Shown here: in pieces, positions 28,671 through 36,439 of the stretch
How the letters are laid out: each line of letters opens with the position of its first letter
Position numbering within the stretch: position 1 is the stretch's first letter
NCBI GenBank assembly: GCA_947501565.1
Contig: CANMWJ010000016.1
Location: 50,650-114,649 of the forward strand
Length of the DNA: 64,000 bases
DNA from: an uncultured Marinobacterium sp.
GTDB lineage: Bacteria > Pseudomonadota > Gammaproteobacteria > Pseudomonadales > Balneatricaceae
Direction of reading: 5' to 3'
Program-made: the position numbers and the translations under genes
Notes under the pieces: generated by a model
What the model was told of the DNA's origin: nothing
Seen by the model: only the letters and a program-made list of their open reading frames with translations
Database searches by the model: none

Positions 28671-31056
28671 TCTGGAGCGACTACAACGTCGCATTACCCG
28701 AGAAAAGCAGGCTCGCAAAGAAGCTGAGAGCCTGCTGGAAGCCAAAGCCTCCGAACTGTACGCGGCCAACCAGAACCTGCAGGCAACGCTGCAGGATCAG
28801 GAGCACATGATCGCCCAGCGTACGGAGGAGCTGCAGCAAGCGCTGAAGCAGGCCCACGAAGCCAACGAGCATAAGAGCGCGTTCCTGGCCAATATGAGTC
28901 ATGAGATCCGTACGCCGATGAACGCGGTGATCGGCCTGAGTCACCTGCTGCAGGAGACTCAGCTCGATAGCCAGCAGAGCAACTACGTAGATAAGATCCA
29001 GGTCTCAGCTTCCAACCTGCTCAGTATCATCAACGATATTCTAGATTTCTCGAAAATTGAGGCGGGCCATCTTGAGATTGAGAAAGCCCGCTTTGAGCTG
29101 GATCGTCTGCTGCAGAACGTCTACGACGTGACCGCCGTACGTGCCCACGAGAAAGGGCTGGATTTCGTTATCAACCGGGATTTCGATATCCCCAACCTGT
29201 TGCAGGGCGACTCGGTACGACTCAATCAGATCCTGATCAATCTGGTCAGCAACGCCATCAAATTCACCGAAAAGGGCGTGGTCAGCGTTCACCTGAAAGC
29301 GCTGGAACGTAGCGAAAAACAGGTGCTCGTACGCATCATCGTGACCGACACCGGCATCGGCATCTCAGAAGAGGAAAAAGCTACGCTGTTTGAAGCCTTT
29401 ACCCAGGCGGACGCCAGCACCACCCGCAAGTATGGCGGCACCGGCCTTGGGCTCTCGATCACCCGCCAGCTGACCGAACTGATGGGCGGCAGCATCCAGA
29501 TGGAAAGCGAACCGGGTCGGGGTAGCAGCTTCTGGATCGATCTACCCCTGCCGATCGCTGACGAAAGGGCACTTATCGACTCGCTCCCTCACCTGAAAGA
29601 CAAGCAACTGCTGCTTATTGGTGCCACCCCCGCTCTGACCGCGTTACTGGACACCAGCGCTATCCCTTATCGTTGTCTACCTTACGGCATAGATAATATC
29701 AGCTCACTGCAACAGGCCCTGGCTAACGATCAGGTGGATTGCCTACTGTTGATCGACCAGCAGGAGCAGTGTTGTGAACTCCTGGATTACATCGCGCAAC
29801 TCCGTCAGCAGTTACCGGAGATCATGAACTACCCAACGGTAATCAGCACCAGTTCGCGCAACGCGCGCGCGATACATGAGGATTACCAACGCTATGGGTT
29901 ATACACAGTCGCCGACCTGAATACACCGTCGGCGCTGATCGATACCCTGCAGCAGGCATTATCCTGCCAGCCAGCTGACGCAGATACGCGCCACAAACCG
30001 ATCAGCCGCAGCGGCATCGAACTTCTGCTGGGTACCCGCGTACTACTGGTTGAGGACAACCCGATCAACACCGAGGTGGCCCGCGGCATGCTGGAAAAAC
30101 TGGGTGTGCGGGCCAGCTGTGCCACCAACGGTCAGGAAGCGCTGGAGCTACTTGACCAGCAAACGTTTGATATTGTGCTGATGGACCTGCAGATGCCGGT
30201 GATGGACGGCTACACCGCTGCCGCCAAAATCCGCGAACAGCGACGTTTCGACAGTCTGCCGATTATTGCCCTCACCGCCCACGCGATGGAAGGTGATAAA
30301 GACCGCAGTCTGACAATCGGCATGAACGATCACATCACCAAACCGATCGATCCTGAAGAGCTGTACGCCACGCTGGTGAAGTGGGCCAAACCTGATGCAA
30401 ATTGCAAAGAACTGCATCTGCACAGCGCGGAATCCGGCGCACCGGATACGGTGGAGCTGCCAGAATCACTGCCCGGCCTGGACCTGTCCGGCGCGCTTAA
30501 ACGCCTTTCCGGCGATACCGATTTCTACCTCACACTGCTGAATAACTTTGCCAACCGCTACACAGATCTCGTCCCACAGATGAAGGCATTGTTTAGCGCT
30601 GGCGATCTGGTCGCATTACACGCCTATGCGCACGGTCTGAAAGGCGTCAGCGCAAACCTGGGCAGCATCGGCATGTTGCATCTGGCCTCCCAGATTGAGC
30701 GTCTGGACGCGATACCGGAGGACGGCGGCAGCCATTTCCTGGCACTGCTGCAGTCAGAGCAGGAGCAGCTGAATCAGGGAATCGAACAGCTCCGGCAGCT
30801 AACCCATGCTGAAGAGACTCCCGCTGAAGAAACACCTCAGGTAGATGATGGGCAGATAAAACTGCAGATAGAGCAGTTAATCGAACTGCTGGACAGCGGC
30901 GATACCGATTCACTGGAACACGCTGAGCGCTTACGCGAGTGCGCTGCGGGCTCCACTTATATCGCCCGCATCAATGCAGCGGCCAACGATGTATCCGATT
31001 TCGATTTTGACGCGGCACTGGAGCAACTGCAGAGTCTTCTGGAAGAGCTAAGTTGA
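28663..31056 (+). CDS. hnoK: H-NOX-associated hybrid histidine kinase (HisKA-ATPase-pseudoREC-REC-HPt)
   Basis: 797 aa from the ATG at 28663 inside the end of the H-NOX gene (ATGAGTGA overlap). It is soluble. A coiled-coil head of about 65 residues, with no PAS or other sensor, leads to HisKA with H80 ([10 protein letters not shown]), HATPase ([12 protein letters not shown]), a degenerate receiver ending [11 protein letters not shown], a true receiver with D508 ([11 protein letters not shown]), HPt with H657 ([12 protein letters not shown]) and a tail with [13 protein letters not shown]. Lacking its own input domain, it must take its signal from H-NOX. Likely phosphate acceptors are the nearby HD-GYP and GGDEF regulators, as in the Shewanella and Vibrio H-NOX networks; this is inferred. 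Confidence 0.92.
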   Translation: MSDLERLQRRITREKQARKEAESLLEAKASELYAANQNLQATLQDQEHMIAQRTEELQQALKQAHEANEHKSAFLANMSHEIRTPMNAVIGLSHLLQETQLDSQQSNYVDKIQVSASNLLSIINDILDFSKIEAGHLEIEKARFELDRLLQNVYDVTAVRAHEKGLDFVINRDFDIPNLLQGDSVRLNQILINLVSNAIKFTEKGVVSVHLKALERSEKQVLVRIIVTDTGIGISEEEKATLFEAFTQADASTTRKYGGTGLGLSITRQLTELMGGSIQMESEPGRGSSFWIDLPLPIADERALIDSLPHLKDKQLLLIGATPALTALLDTSAIPYRCLPYGIDNISSLQQALANDQVDCLLLIDQQEQCCELLDYIAQLRQQLPEIMNYPTVISTSSRNARAIHEDYQRYGLYTVADLNTPSALIDTLQQALSCQPADADTRHKPISRSGIELLLGTRVLLVEDNPINTEVARGMLEKLGVRASCATNGQEALELLDQQTFDIVLMDLQMPVMDGYTAAAKIREQRRFDSLPIIALTAHAMEGDKDRSLTIGMNDHITKPIDPEELYATLVKWAKPDANCKELHLHSAESGAPDTVELPESLPGLDLSGALKRLSGDTDFYLTLLNNFANRYTDLVPQMKALFSAGDLVALHAYAHGLKGVSANLGSIGMLHLASQIERLDAIPEDGGSHFLALLQSEQEQLNQGIEQLRQLTHAEETPAEETPQVDDGQIKLQIEQLIELLDSGDTDSLEHAERLRECAAGSTYIARINAAANDVSDFDFDAALEQLQSLLEELS

Positions 31057-31093
31057 GGAACCAGACTCAAACCTAAGGCAGTAAAGCCCGTGT

Positions 31094-31115
31094 GCGCCCC
31101 TGCTATAAGGGGCGC
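31094..31115. terminator. GC-rich hairpin between convergent genes
   Basis: The 8-bp stem GCGCCCCT / AGGGGCGC has a 6-nt loop. No T-run follows on either strand, so termination efficiency is uncertain. Confidence 0.5.
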
Positions 31116-31129
31116 TACCGGCCTGGATT

Positions 31130-31495
31130 TCAGGTGAGTTGTTGCTGAACCAAAGAGACCAACTCATCGGGGTCGAGAGGTTTTTCCAGAGTGGCGTTCA
31201 CGCCAAACAGCTCTGCAATGGAGAGATACTCCGAACGATCCATGCGGCCACCGCCGGAGATCGCGATAATTGGCGTTTCCGGCCATCTCTGGCGCAGTGT
31301 TTTAATCAGCTCCAGTCCTTCGACATTAGGCATGACGATATCGGTGATCACCAGATCAAAGTCTGCTTCTCCCATTCGGTTCAGTGCAACCCTGCCATCT
31401 TCCGCCGTTTCCACGTCAAACCCGGCACGGCTGAGATACTTGGTGAGTGAATAACGCACCATTTCGTCATCATCTACAAAGAGTATTTTTGCCAC
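31130..31495 (-). CDS. Single-domain response regulator (CheY-like)
   Basis: 121 aa consisting of one receiver domain: acidic pocket in ILFVDDDEMVRYSL, phospho-aspartate in LVITDIVMPNVEGLELI, lysine in LEKPLDPDEL. It starts 28 bp after the stop of a membrane histidine kinase on the same strand and is its natural phosphate acceptor. With no output domain it must act by protein contact, as a phosphate sink or as a shuttle to another relay component, for instance the HPt protein encoded at 34161. Confidence 0.88.
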   Translation of the reverse strand: MAKILFVDDDEMVRYSLTKYLSRAGFDVETAEDGRVALNRMGEADFDLVITDIVMPNVEGLELIKTLRQRWPETPIIAISGGGRMDRSEYLSIAELFGVNATLEKPLDPDELVSLVQQQLT

Positions 31496-31523
31496 TTTTA
31501 TTACCTTTCATCTTCCAGCTCAG

Positions 31524-33050
31524 TCACGACGACAGCTTTATGCGCTCATCATAGCCAGCGTCTTCCTGTATAGAGACCTTGCTCTGAAGGGGAAGATACA
31601 GTGTGAAGCAAGTTCCCTCCCCCACCTGGCTATCAACCCGGATCTCACCACCCACCTGAGTCACCGTTGTGTAGGTGACAGATAACCCCAGACCTGAACC
31701 TTTACCCACCTCTTTGGTGGTAAAAAACGGATCAAAGATGTTGGGCAGTATGTCAGCCGCGATACCACAACCGGTATCACTGATCCGCAAACGGCTATAA
31801 CGCCCTGGAGTCAGCACATGCTTCTCGCCGGATAGCTCTTCCGTCTGTTCAACCACCACATCATCCAACAACAACCTGATATCACCCGGCTTCTCATGCA
31901 ACGCGTCGGCCGCATTACCTACCAGATTCAGGATGACGGTTTCAATGTCAGCCTCGCGCAAACCCACCCAGCTCTCATCCAGTCGCGTTTCGAAACTGAG
32001 TTTGGCGCTGGCTGGGATCGCAGCCCGCGCAACCGGCAGAGCTCGACGCAGACAGCTCACTATCTCACTTTTATCAGATAGCTCAGGCTGCTCATTTCGC
32101 GAAAAGGCCAGCACATCTTTCAGCACCTGAGAGGCGTTTTGCGCTGAAGACAGAATACGCCCCAGGTCCTCATGTTCTTCACTCCCCTGTCTGAAATCAG
32201 ACTTAAGCAGTTTGGTCAGGGTAATGATCGGGGTCAGGTAGTTATTCACCGAGTGAGCAATTCCGCCCAGCATGGTGCCCAACGCTTCCAACTTCTGATG
32301 AGAGGCCAGGTTAGCCTCGATCATCTTACGCCGTTGCACTTCTCGCTCATGGGCTTTAGCAAGGGTTTCTGCATGCCGCCGCGCCCGTGACTCCCGTTTC
32401 AGCAACCGGACCACATAAGCGGTATACACAAGCAGAATCATCACGATAGAGACGCCCAACCACACAATGCTGTCGCGCAGGTGCAGCGTTGCCTCAGACA
32501 TATCATCGAACAGCTCTTCTGATTGAGACTGTGAGCGCGACAATGCTTCCGCCAGCAGGGAAAGAACCTCCCTCTCTCTCCGCTCAAAGGTTTCCTTTGC
32601 TTCCCCAAGTTCCGCTGCTTCAGCGTCATTTTTAATCAACGCCAAAATAACCTCAGACTCTGCCGTCAGGCGTGTAAATGCCGATTCAATCTCTTCGAGA
32701 CTAAACTGAGGTTCAGCATGGCCATGATGGGCACCCAGCAACTGTTTCAGCTTACTGAATGCGGTGAGGAACTCGAAACGTCCCTCTGCAATCAGCTCCG
32801 TCTCCCCCTGCTCACCACTCTCTTCAACAGACGCAAAGTTGGCAACGATCAGTTCAGAGGTAGAGGAGACGGTACGCAGAACACCGAAACGCATCTGCTC
32901 CAGATAGCGCATACTGGGAACGATGTGTTCACGGGCTTCCTGCGTCATATGATCGGCCACTTCCGCATGCCGAAATTCGTAGATCACAAACAGTAACGCC
33001 AGCAGAACAACTAGGCCCGAAGCCGTATAGGTCTTCAGTTTTCCATCCAT
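31524..33050 (-). CDS. Membrane sensor histidine kinase with helical periplasmic domain
   Basis: 508 aa. Transmembrane segments at about 10-27 and 195-217 flank a helical, Glu-rich periplasmic region resembling four-helix-bundle sensors. A coiled coil leads to the phospho-acceptor helix, where histidine lies in [19 protein letters not shown] is a variant of the more common HDFNN/HEFNN box but keeps the histidine and both asparagines. The ATPase domain is complete ([26 protein letters not shown]). There is no receiver in the chain, so the adjacent single-domain regulator probably accepts the phosphate. The sensed signal is unknown. A terminator upstream separates it from the next operon. Confidence 0.88.
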   Translation of the reverse strand: MDGKLKTYTASGLVVLLALLFVIYEFRHAEVADHMTQEAREHIVPSMRYLEQMRFGVLRTVSSTSELIVANFASVEESGEQGETELIAEGRFEFLTAFSKLKQLLGAHHGHAEPQFSLEEIESAFTRLTAESEVILALIKNDAEAAELGEAKETFERREREVLSLLAEALSRSQSQSEELFDDMSEATLHLRDSIVWLGVSIVMILLVYTAYVVRLLKRESRARRHAETLAKAHEREVQRRKMIEANLASHQKLEALGTMLGGIAHSVNNYLTPIITLTKLLKSDFRQGSEEHEDLGRILSSAQNASQVLKDVLAFSRNEQPELSDKSEIVSCLRRALPVARAAIPASAKLSFETRLDESWVGLREADIETVILNLVGNAADALHEKPGDIRLLLDDVVVEQTEELSGEKHVLTPGRYSRLRISDTGCGIAADILPNIFDPFFTTKEVGKGSGLGLSVTYTTVTQVGGEIRVDSQVGEGTCFTLYLPLQSKVSIQEDAGYDERIKLSS

Positions 33051-33204
33051 TAAAAACCCTCCACCCCTTTAGGTTTAATAGCTTAGGGGAAAACCGCCGC
33101 TTTACCATCTCAAATTTGCAACAAGTCGTCTCTGCAGGAGGGAGCGGTTGGGTAATGCTATCTGAATAGCTGAAAATACAGGCGAGAAAGATAGGAAGGG
33201 GGAA

Positions 33205-33237
33205 AACCGGGCAACCACTCTCCCCAGCGATTGCCCG
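33205..33237 (-). terminator. Terminator after the REC-GGDEF gene (minus strand)
   Basis: On the minus strand CGGGCAA pairs with TTGCCCG and runs into GTTTTCCC. It lies eight bases after the stop codon of the REC-GGDEF gene. Confidence 0.65.
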
Positions 33238-33244
33238 TGTCAGA

Positions 33245-34171
33245 TCAGCTCAAGGGACGTACGCAGTTACGTCCGGCTTCTTTTGCGTTGTACAGTTCGG
33301 CGTCCGCACGTTCGACCAACAGCGTCGGCGCGACGTCCTCTACCGCTACCACGGAGGCAACGCCCACAGATACGGTGATGTCGATACCGGTAATGCGCAA
33401 ACCACCCTTTTCATCGGTCTTCGGCAGCACTTCCAGCGAGGTCGAAGCCACCTGGGTACGAATTGTTTCGCCAAGCGCCTGAGCTTCAGCAAAGGCGATG
33501 CCCGGCAGCAGCACCAGAAACTCATCCCCCCCCATACGGAACACCAGATCAGCAAACTGATCTGCGCACTGAGCGATGGTCGATGCTACAAACTGGATGG
33601 TCGCATCACCGACAGGGTGTCCGAAGTAATCATTCACCCCTTTAAAGTCATCCAGGTCGATCATCAGCGCCGAGATCGCACCACCTTCAGCAACCATCCG
33701 TTGCCACTGTTGCTGCAGCTGCAGATCAAACTGGCGGCGATTGGACAAACCGGTCAGCGAGTCGGTAAGCGCCTGGGTTTTCAGCAGCGCGGTCTTGCGG
33801 CTCAGATCCAAGAAGGTATTTACTTTGGATTGCAGGATAATGGCGTTATAGGGTTTGGTGATGTAATCCACCGCACCGTTACGGAACGCTTCTTCGATAT
33901 CTTTGGTATCAGTGGAACCGGTCACACAGAGCACCGGTATATCCTGCAGCTCAGCGTCATCCTGGATATGGTTCAGGACTTCAAAACCGTTGGTGTCACC
34001 CAAGTACAGATCCAGCAATACCAGATCCGGTTTTTCACTCAGTAACTTAAGGGCATCGGCACTGTTGGTCGCGATGATCAGCTCGTATTGATGACGCAGT
34101 ATCTCAGCCAGTCGACGCAGACTGGTCGGCTCATCTTCAACTACCAATATACGTGAGCGTTCAAACATCAT
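33245..34171 (-). CDS. Response regulator diguanylate cyclase (REC-GGDEF)
   Basis: 308 aa. The receiver (about 5-125) has aspartate in LVLLDLYLGDTNGFEV and lysine in YITKPYNAI. The GGDEF domain (about 140-305) has an intact active site, RMGGDEFLVLL; the RxxD inhibitory site is not kept (QFAD at its place), so product feedback may be weak. Phosphorylation would be expected to raise c-di-GMP synthesis, as in WspR/PleD-type regulators. The start codon overlaps the stop of the upstream REC-HPt gene by 11 bases (or 8 if the second ATG is used), so the two are translationally coupled and probably sit in one relay. Confidence 0.92.
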   Translation of the reverse strand: MMFERSRILVVEDEPTSLRRLAEILRHQYELIIATNSADALKLLSEKPDLVLLDLYLGDTNGFEVLNHIQDDAELQDIPVLCVTGSTDTKDIEEAFRNGAVDYITKPYNAIILQSKVNTFLDLSRKTALLKTQALTDSLTGLSNRRQFDLQLQQQWQRMVAEGGAISALMIDLDDFKGVNDYFGHPVGDATIQFVASTIAQCADQFADLVFRMGGDEFLVLLPGIAFAEAQALGETIRTQVASTSLEVLPKTDEKGGLRITGIDITVSVGVASVVAVEDVAPTLLVERADAELYNAKEAGRNCVRPLS

Positions 34172-35198
34172 TTTCTATCTCGCTGATAAGTCGTTTGCAG
34201 TGTTCCGAAGCGGGGGCGTAATCAAACAGATCGATCGCTAACAACAACGCCTCGGCCTCCGCTTTTAACGCGGCGGATGATCTGAGTTGGCGTATAAAGG
34301 TGATCGTATCATCTTCTATCAGGCGATGTCCGGCGAGATCTTTTTGCAACTCAGCCAGGATCTGCAACGCGCGGTTGCGATCTATCTCCCCTGTTGGGGT
34401 TTCTTCATCCGGCTCAACCGCCTGCAACCAGGTTTCCAGTTGCTTCAGGTGGCTATCGCACTGATCGCGCAGAACGGTGCAGGCACCCCACTGCTGATTC
34501 CGGTGTTGCTCTTCCAGCTCTGCTGCTTGCTGTGCCAGTGACTCAGCACCGATATTGGCCGCCGCACCACGCAACCGGTGGGCCAGAGCCCTTGCCTCAG
34601 TCAGGTTCTCGGTAACACACGCCTGATGATATTGGCGGCCCCAATCGGAGAAACTGTTGTAGAAACTTTGAATACAACGCTGAATCAGTACGTCGTTGCC
34701 GCTATAAAGCGCTGCCAACCGCTCGGCACTCAACACCGCGGGCAGGGCTGTCTGGGTATCTGCGGATTCGGTACTGAGATCGGTTTGAACGGGTTCAGCC
34801 GGGCCGCTCTTCCACGCGTGTCGCTGCAGCGACTGGTAGAGTGCGTCTCGTTCTACCGGTTTGCTGAGGAAATCGATCAGGCCACTGGCAAGCGCCGTCT
34901 CTTTGTCGTCCGACGAAGACAACGCAACGACCGGCATCCCTGGATGGGTTTGATGGATACGCTGGGTAGCTTCATAACCGCTGATCCCCCCCATCACGAT
35001 ATCCATCAACACGATATCGTAATGGCGGCGCTGCACCTCAAGCACTGCCTCTTCACCGCTTTTCACGGCAACGGCCGAAGCGCCCACCTGTTCCAGCACG
35101 TTCTGCAACACCATGCAGTTGATATCGACATCATCCACGACGAGCACGCTCAAGCCCTGCAGTGGTTGCTGGGCATGCGATGTTGCTTGATCAGACAT
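34161..35198 (-). CDS. REC-HPt phosphorelay protein
   Basis: 345 aa from the ATG at 35198; a longer frame begins at 35243. The receiver (about 15-135) has aspartate in IVLMDIVMGGISGYEA (MGG in place of the usual MPG) and lysine in FLSKPVERDAL. The HPt domain (about 170-260) carries histidine in LAHRLRGAAANIGAESLA. The C-terminal 70 residues resemble the tails of the hybrid kinases in the region (LLAIDLFDYAPASEHCKRL). It has no kinase or DNA-binding domain and is likely an intermediate that routes phosphate between kinases and regulators such as the coupled REC-GGDEF protein. Confidence 0.88.
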   Translation of the reverse strand: MSDQATSHAQQPLQGLSVLVVDDVDINCMVLQNVLEQVGASAVAVKSGEEAVLEVQRRHYDIVLMDIVMGGISGYEATQRIHQTHPGMPVVALSSSDDKETALASGLIDFLSKPVERDALYQSLQRHAWKSGPAEPVQTDLSTESADTQTALPAVLSAERLAALYSGNDVLIQRCIQSFYNSFSDWGRQYHQACVTENLTEARALAHRLRGAAANIGAESLAQQAAELEEQHRNQQWGACTVLRDQCDSHLKQLETWLQAVEPDEETPTGEIDRNRALQILAELQKDLAGHRLIEDDTITFIRQLRSSAALKAEAEALLLAIDLFDYAPASEHCKRLISEIENDV

Positions 35199-35425
35199 AT
35201 AACACTCAATTCCTGACAACAGTGTGATCCGACAAGCGCTCATAGATACGTCCCTGAACAGGAACCAACTTAATGAGCGATTATTTCAGAGCTAATATCT
35301 TAGCAGACTGTCGAACTCAGGCAGAGTGTTGTATCAGCATAACCCCGCACAGGATTATGTATCAGGGTGCAGATGCAGGAGGCAATGCCGATTGAGGCAG
35401 ATCAAAACCCACAGAGAAAAGCGCT

Positions 35426-35462
35426 ATTTTTGAACAAATAACCGGACAATTTTTGAACAAAT
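35426..35462 (+). repeat. Two direct 14-bp repeats upstream of a small-protein promoter
   Basis: ATTTTTGAACAAAT occurs at 35426-35439 and again, identically, at 35449-35462, 23 bp apart (about two helical turns). Each contains the quasi-palindrome TTTGAACAAA. They immediately precede a promoter, so they probably bind a regulator. No match to a factor I can name. Confidence 0.65.
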
Positions 35463-35465
35463 CAT

Positions 35466-35494
35466 TTGTGCGACGCACAACAGATCCATATAAT
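35466..35494 (+). promoter_or_regulatory. Strong-looking promoter with palindrome over the -35 element
   Basis: TTGTGC (35466-35471), a 17-bp spacer and a perfect TATAAT (35489-35494). The -35 lies within a perfect inverted repeat, TTGTGCG-A-CGCACAA (35466-35480), a likely operator. The small gene starts 38 bp after the -10. Confidence 0.75.
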
Positions 35495-35531
35495 ACTTAA
35501 GTCTTATTTAGCACGCACTAGGAGCTGTCCG

Positions 35532-35765
35532 ATGAAAAACACGGTTTACACTGGTCTGGCAAACGATGACCGCCGTATTGCTGAAGAACTGCAGGCGATG
35601 GGCGCATTCGATCAGCCACAAGCCGATGAGAAATCAGCACTGGCGAAGATGATTGCCGCAGTGTCTGAGTTCGTGACCTGGATGCGCTGGAAAGGTGAAG
35701 TCGGTGTGTATGGGTGCCGTGTAGGTGCCGCTCACGCGCGTCGCATGGAAGCCATGGCTGCCTGA
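35532..35765 (+). CDS. Small soluble protein of unknown function
   Basis: 77 aa from the ATG at 35532, preceded by AGGAG; the longer frame beginning at 35466 would start inside the promoter. Sequence features: MKNTVYTGLANDDRRIAEELQ at the front, a helical middle with WMRWKG, and a C terminus rich in Ala, Arg and Met (AAHARRMEAMAA). It has no signal peptide, membrane segment or known motif. A strong promoter with a palindromic operator and upstream direct repeats suggests a well-expressed, regulated protein. I do not recognise the family. Confidence 0.7.
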   Translation: MKNTVYTGLANDDRRIAEELQAMGAFDQPQADEKSALAKMIAAVSEFVTWMRWKGEVGVYGCRVGAAHARRMEAMAA

Positions 35766-35909
35766 TCAGGCCGCAGGTATTGGCTCGCTGCGGGACACCA
35801 ACCCTGTCCTGCAGCGGGTATCGCGCTACTCTCTGCTCTACCTCCTTTTTGCTCTGTTCTCCCTTCGTTGTTTTCCCCAACTCTGTTTGATTGTCGGCTT
35901 TAACTCGGG

Positions 35910-36161
35910 CTACTTCATCCGCACTTTACCGCCGATCATTTTGTAGGCCGGTGCCCCCCGGATCAGCGTCTCGCGCGCAAACTCATTGCCACACCCGGGA
36001 CACACACAGGGCGTCGCCGTATAGTCCACCGTGATACGTTCTTTGAAGCACTTCACCAACGCCCCCTTGCCTCCCTTGCGATAGCGGTAGAGCTGGGTAC
36101 CACACCGGCTGCAGAAGATATCCACTGAGGTTTGCGGTCCTTTCTTATTGGGTTTTGCCAT
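35910..36161 (-). CDS. Small zinc-ribbon protein
   Basis: 83 aa with two CxxC pairs, CSRCGTQ near residue 17 and CVCPGCGNEFARE near residue 53, which together can hold one zinc ion. The N terminus (MAKPNKKGPQ) is basic and the sequence between the pairs is Lys/Arg-rich (YRYRKGGKGALVKC), compatible with nucleic-acid or protein contact. Small proteins of this kind are common in gammaproteobacteria and have no assigned role. No functional link to its neighbours is visible. Confidence 0.75.
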   Translation of the reverse strand: MAKPNKKGPQTSVDIFCSRCGTQLYRYRKGGKGALVKCFKERITVDYTATPCVCPGCGNEFARETLIRGAPAYKMIGGKVRMK

Positions 36162-36231
36162 CTTCCACCTGCTGATCGGTCGGGTTACAGGCGCTTATTG
36201 TACGCGCTGTAAACCTGGCGCCCATAGTTCC

Positions 36232-36305
36232 CCGACACCTACTCCAACAACTACTCCAACAACTACTCCAACACCTATACCAACACCCACCCCAACAAAT
36301 ACCCC
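36232..36305. repeat. 12-bp minisatellite (CAACAACTACTC-like units)
   Basis: About six units of 12 bp; the central two are identical (CAACAACTACTC) and the outer ones have drifted. It lies in the noncoding gap between the zinc-ribbon gene and the hemerythrin-NIT-GGDEF gene. An open frame across it would encode a Thr/Pro string but lacks a credible start. Downstream an AT-rich stretch (36305-36365) probably contains the promoter of the next gene. Confidence 0.75.
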
Positions 36306-36439
36306 GAATTTTTATAGTATTGCTCTTAATAGGTATATACTCTCCATCTTTATAAAAACAATAATGCTGTATGCGGCCCTGTGCTCTGTGAGCACCAGCT
36401 CTGGTAGCGGCCGCATTGTGATGAAACCAGAACTATCAG

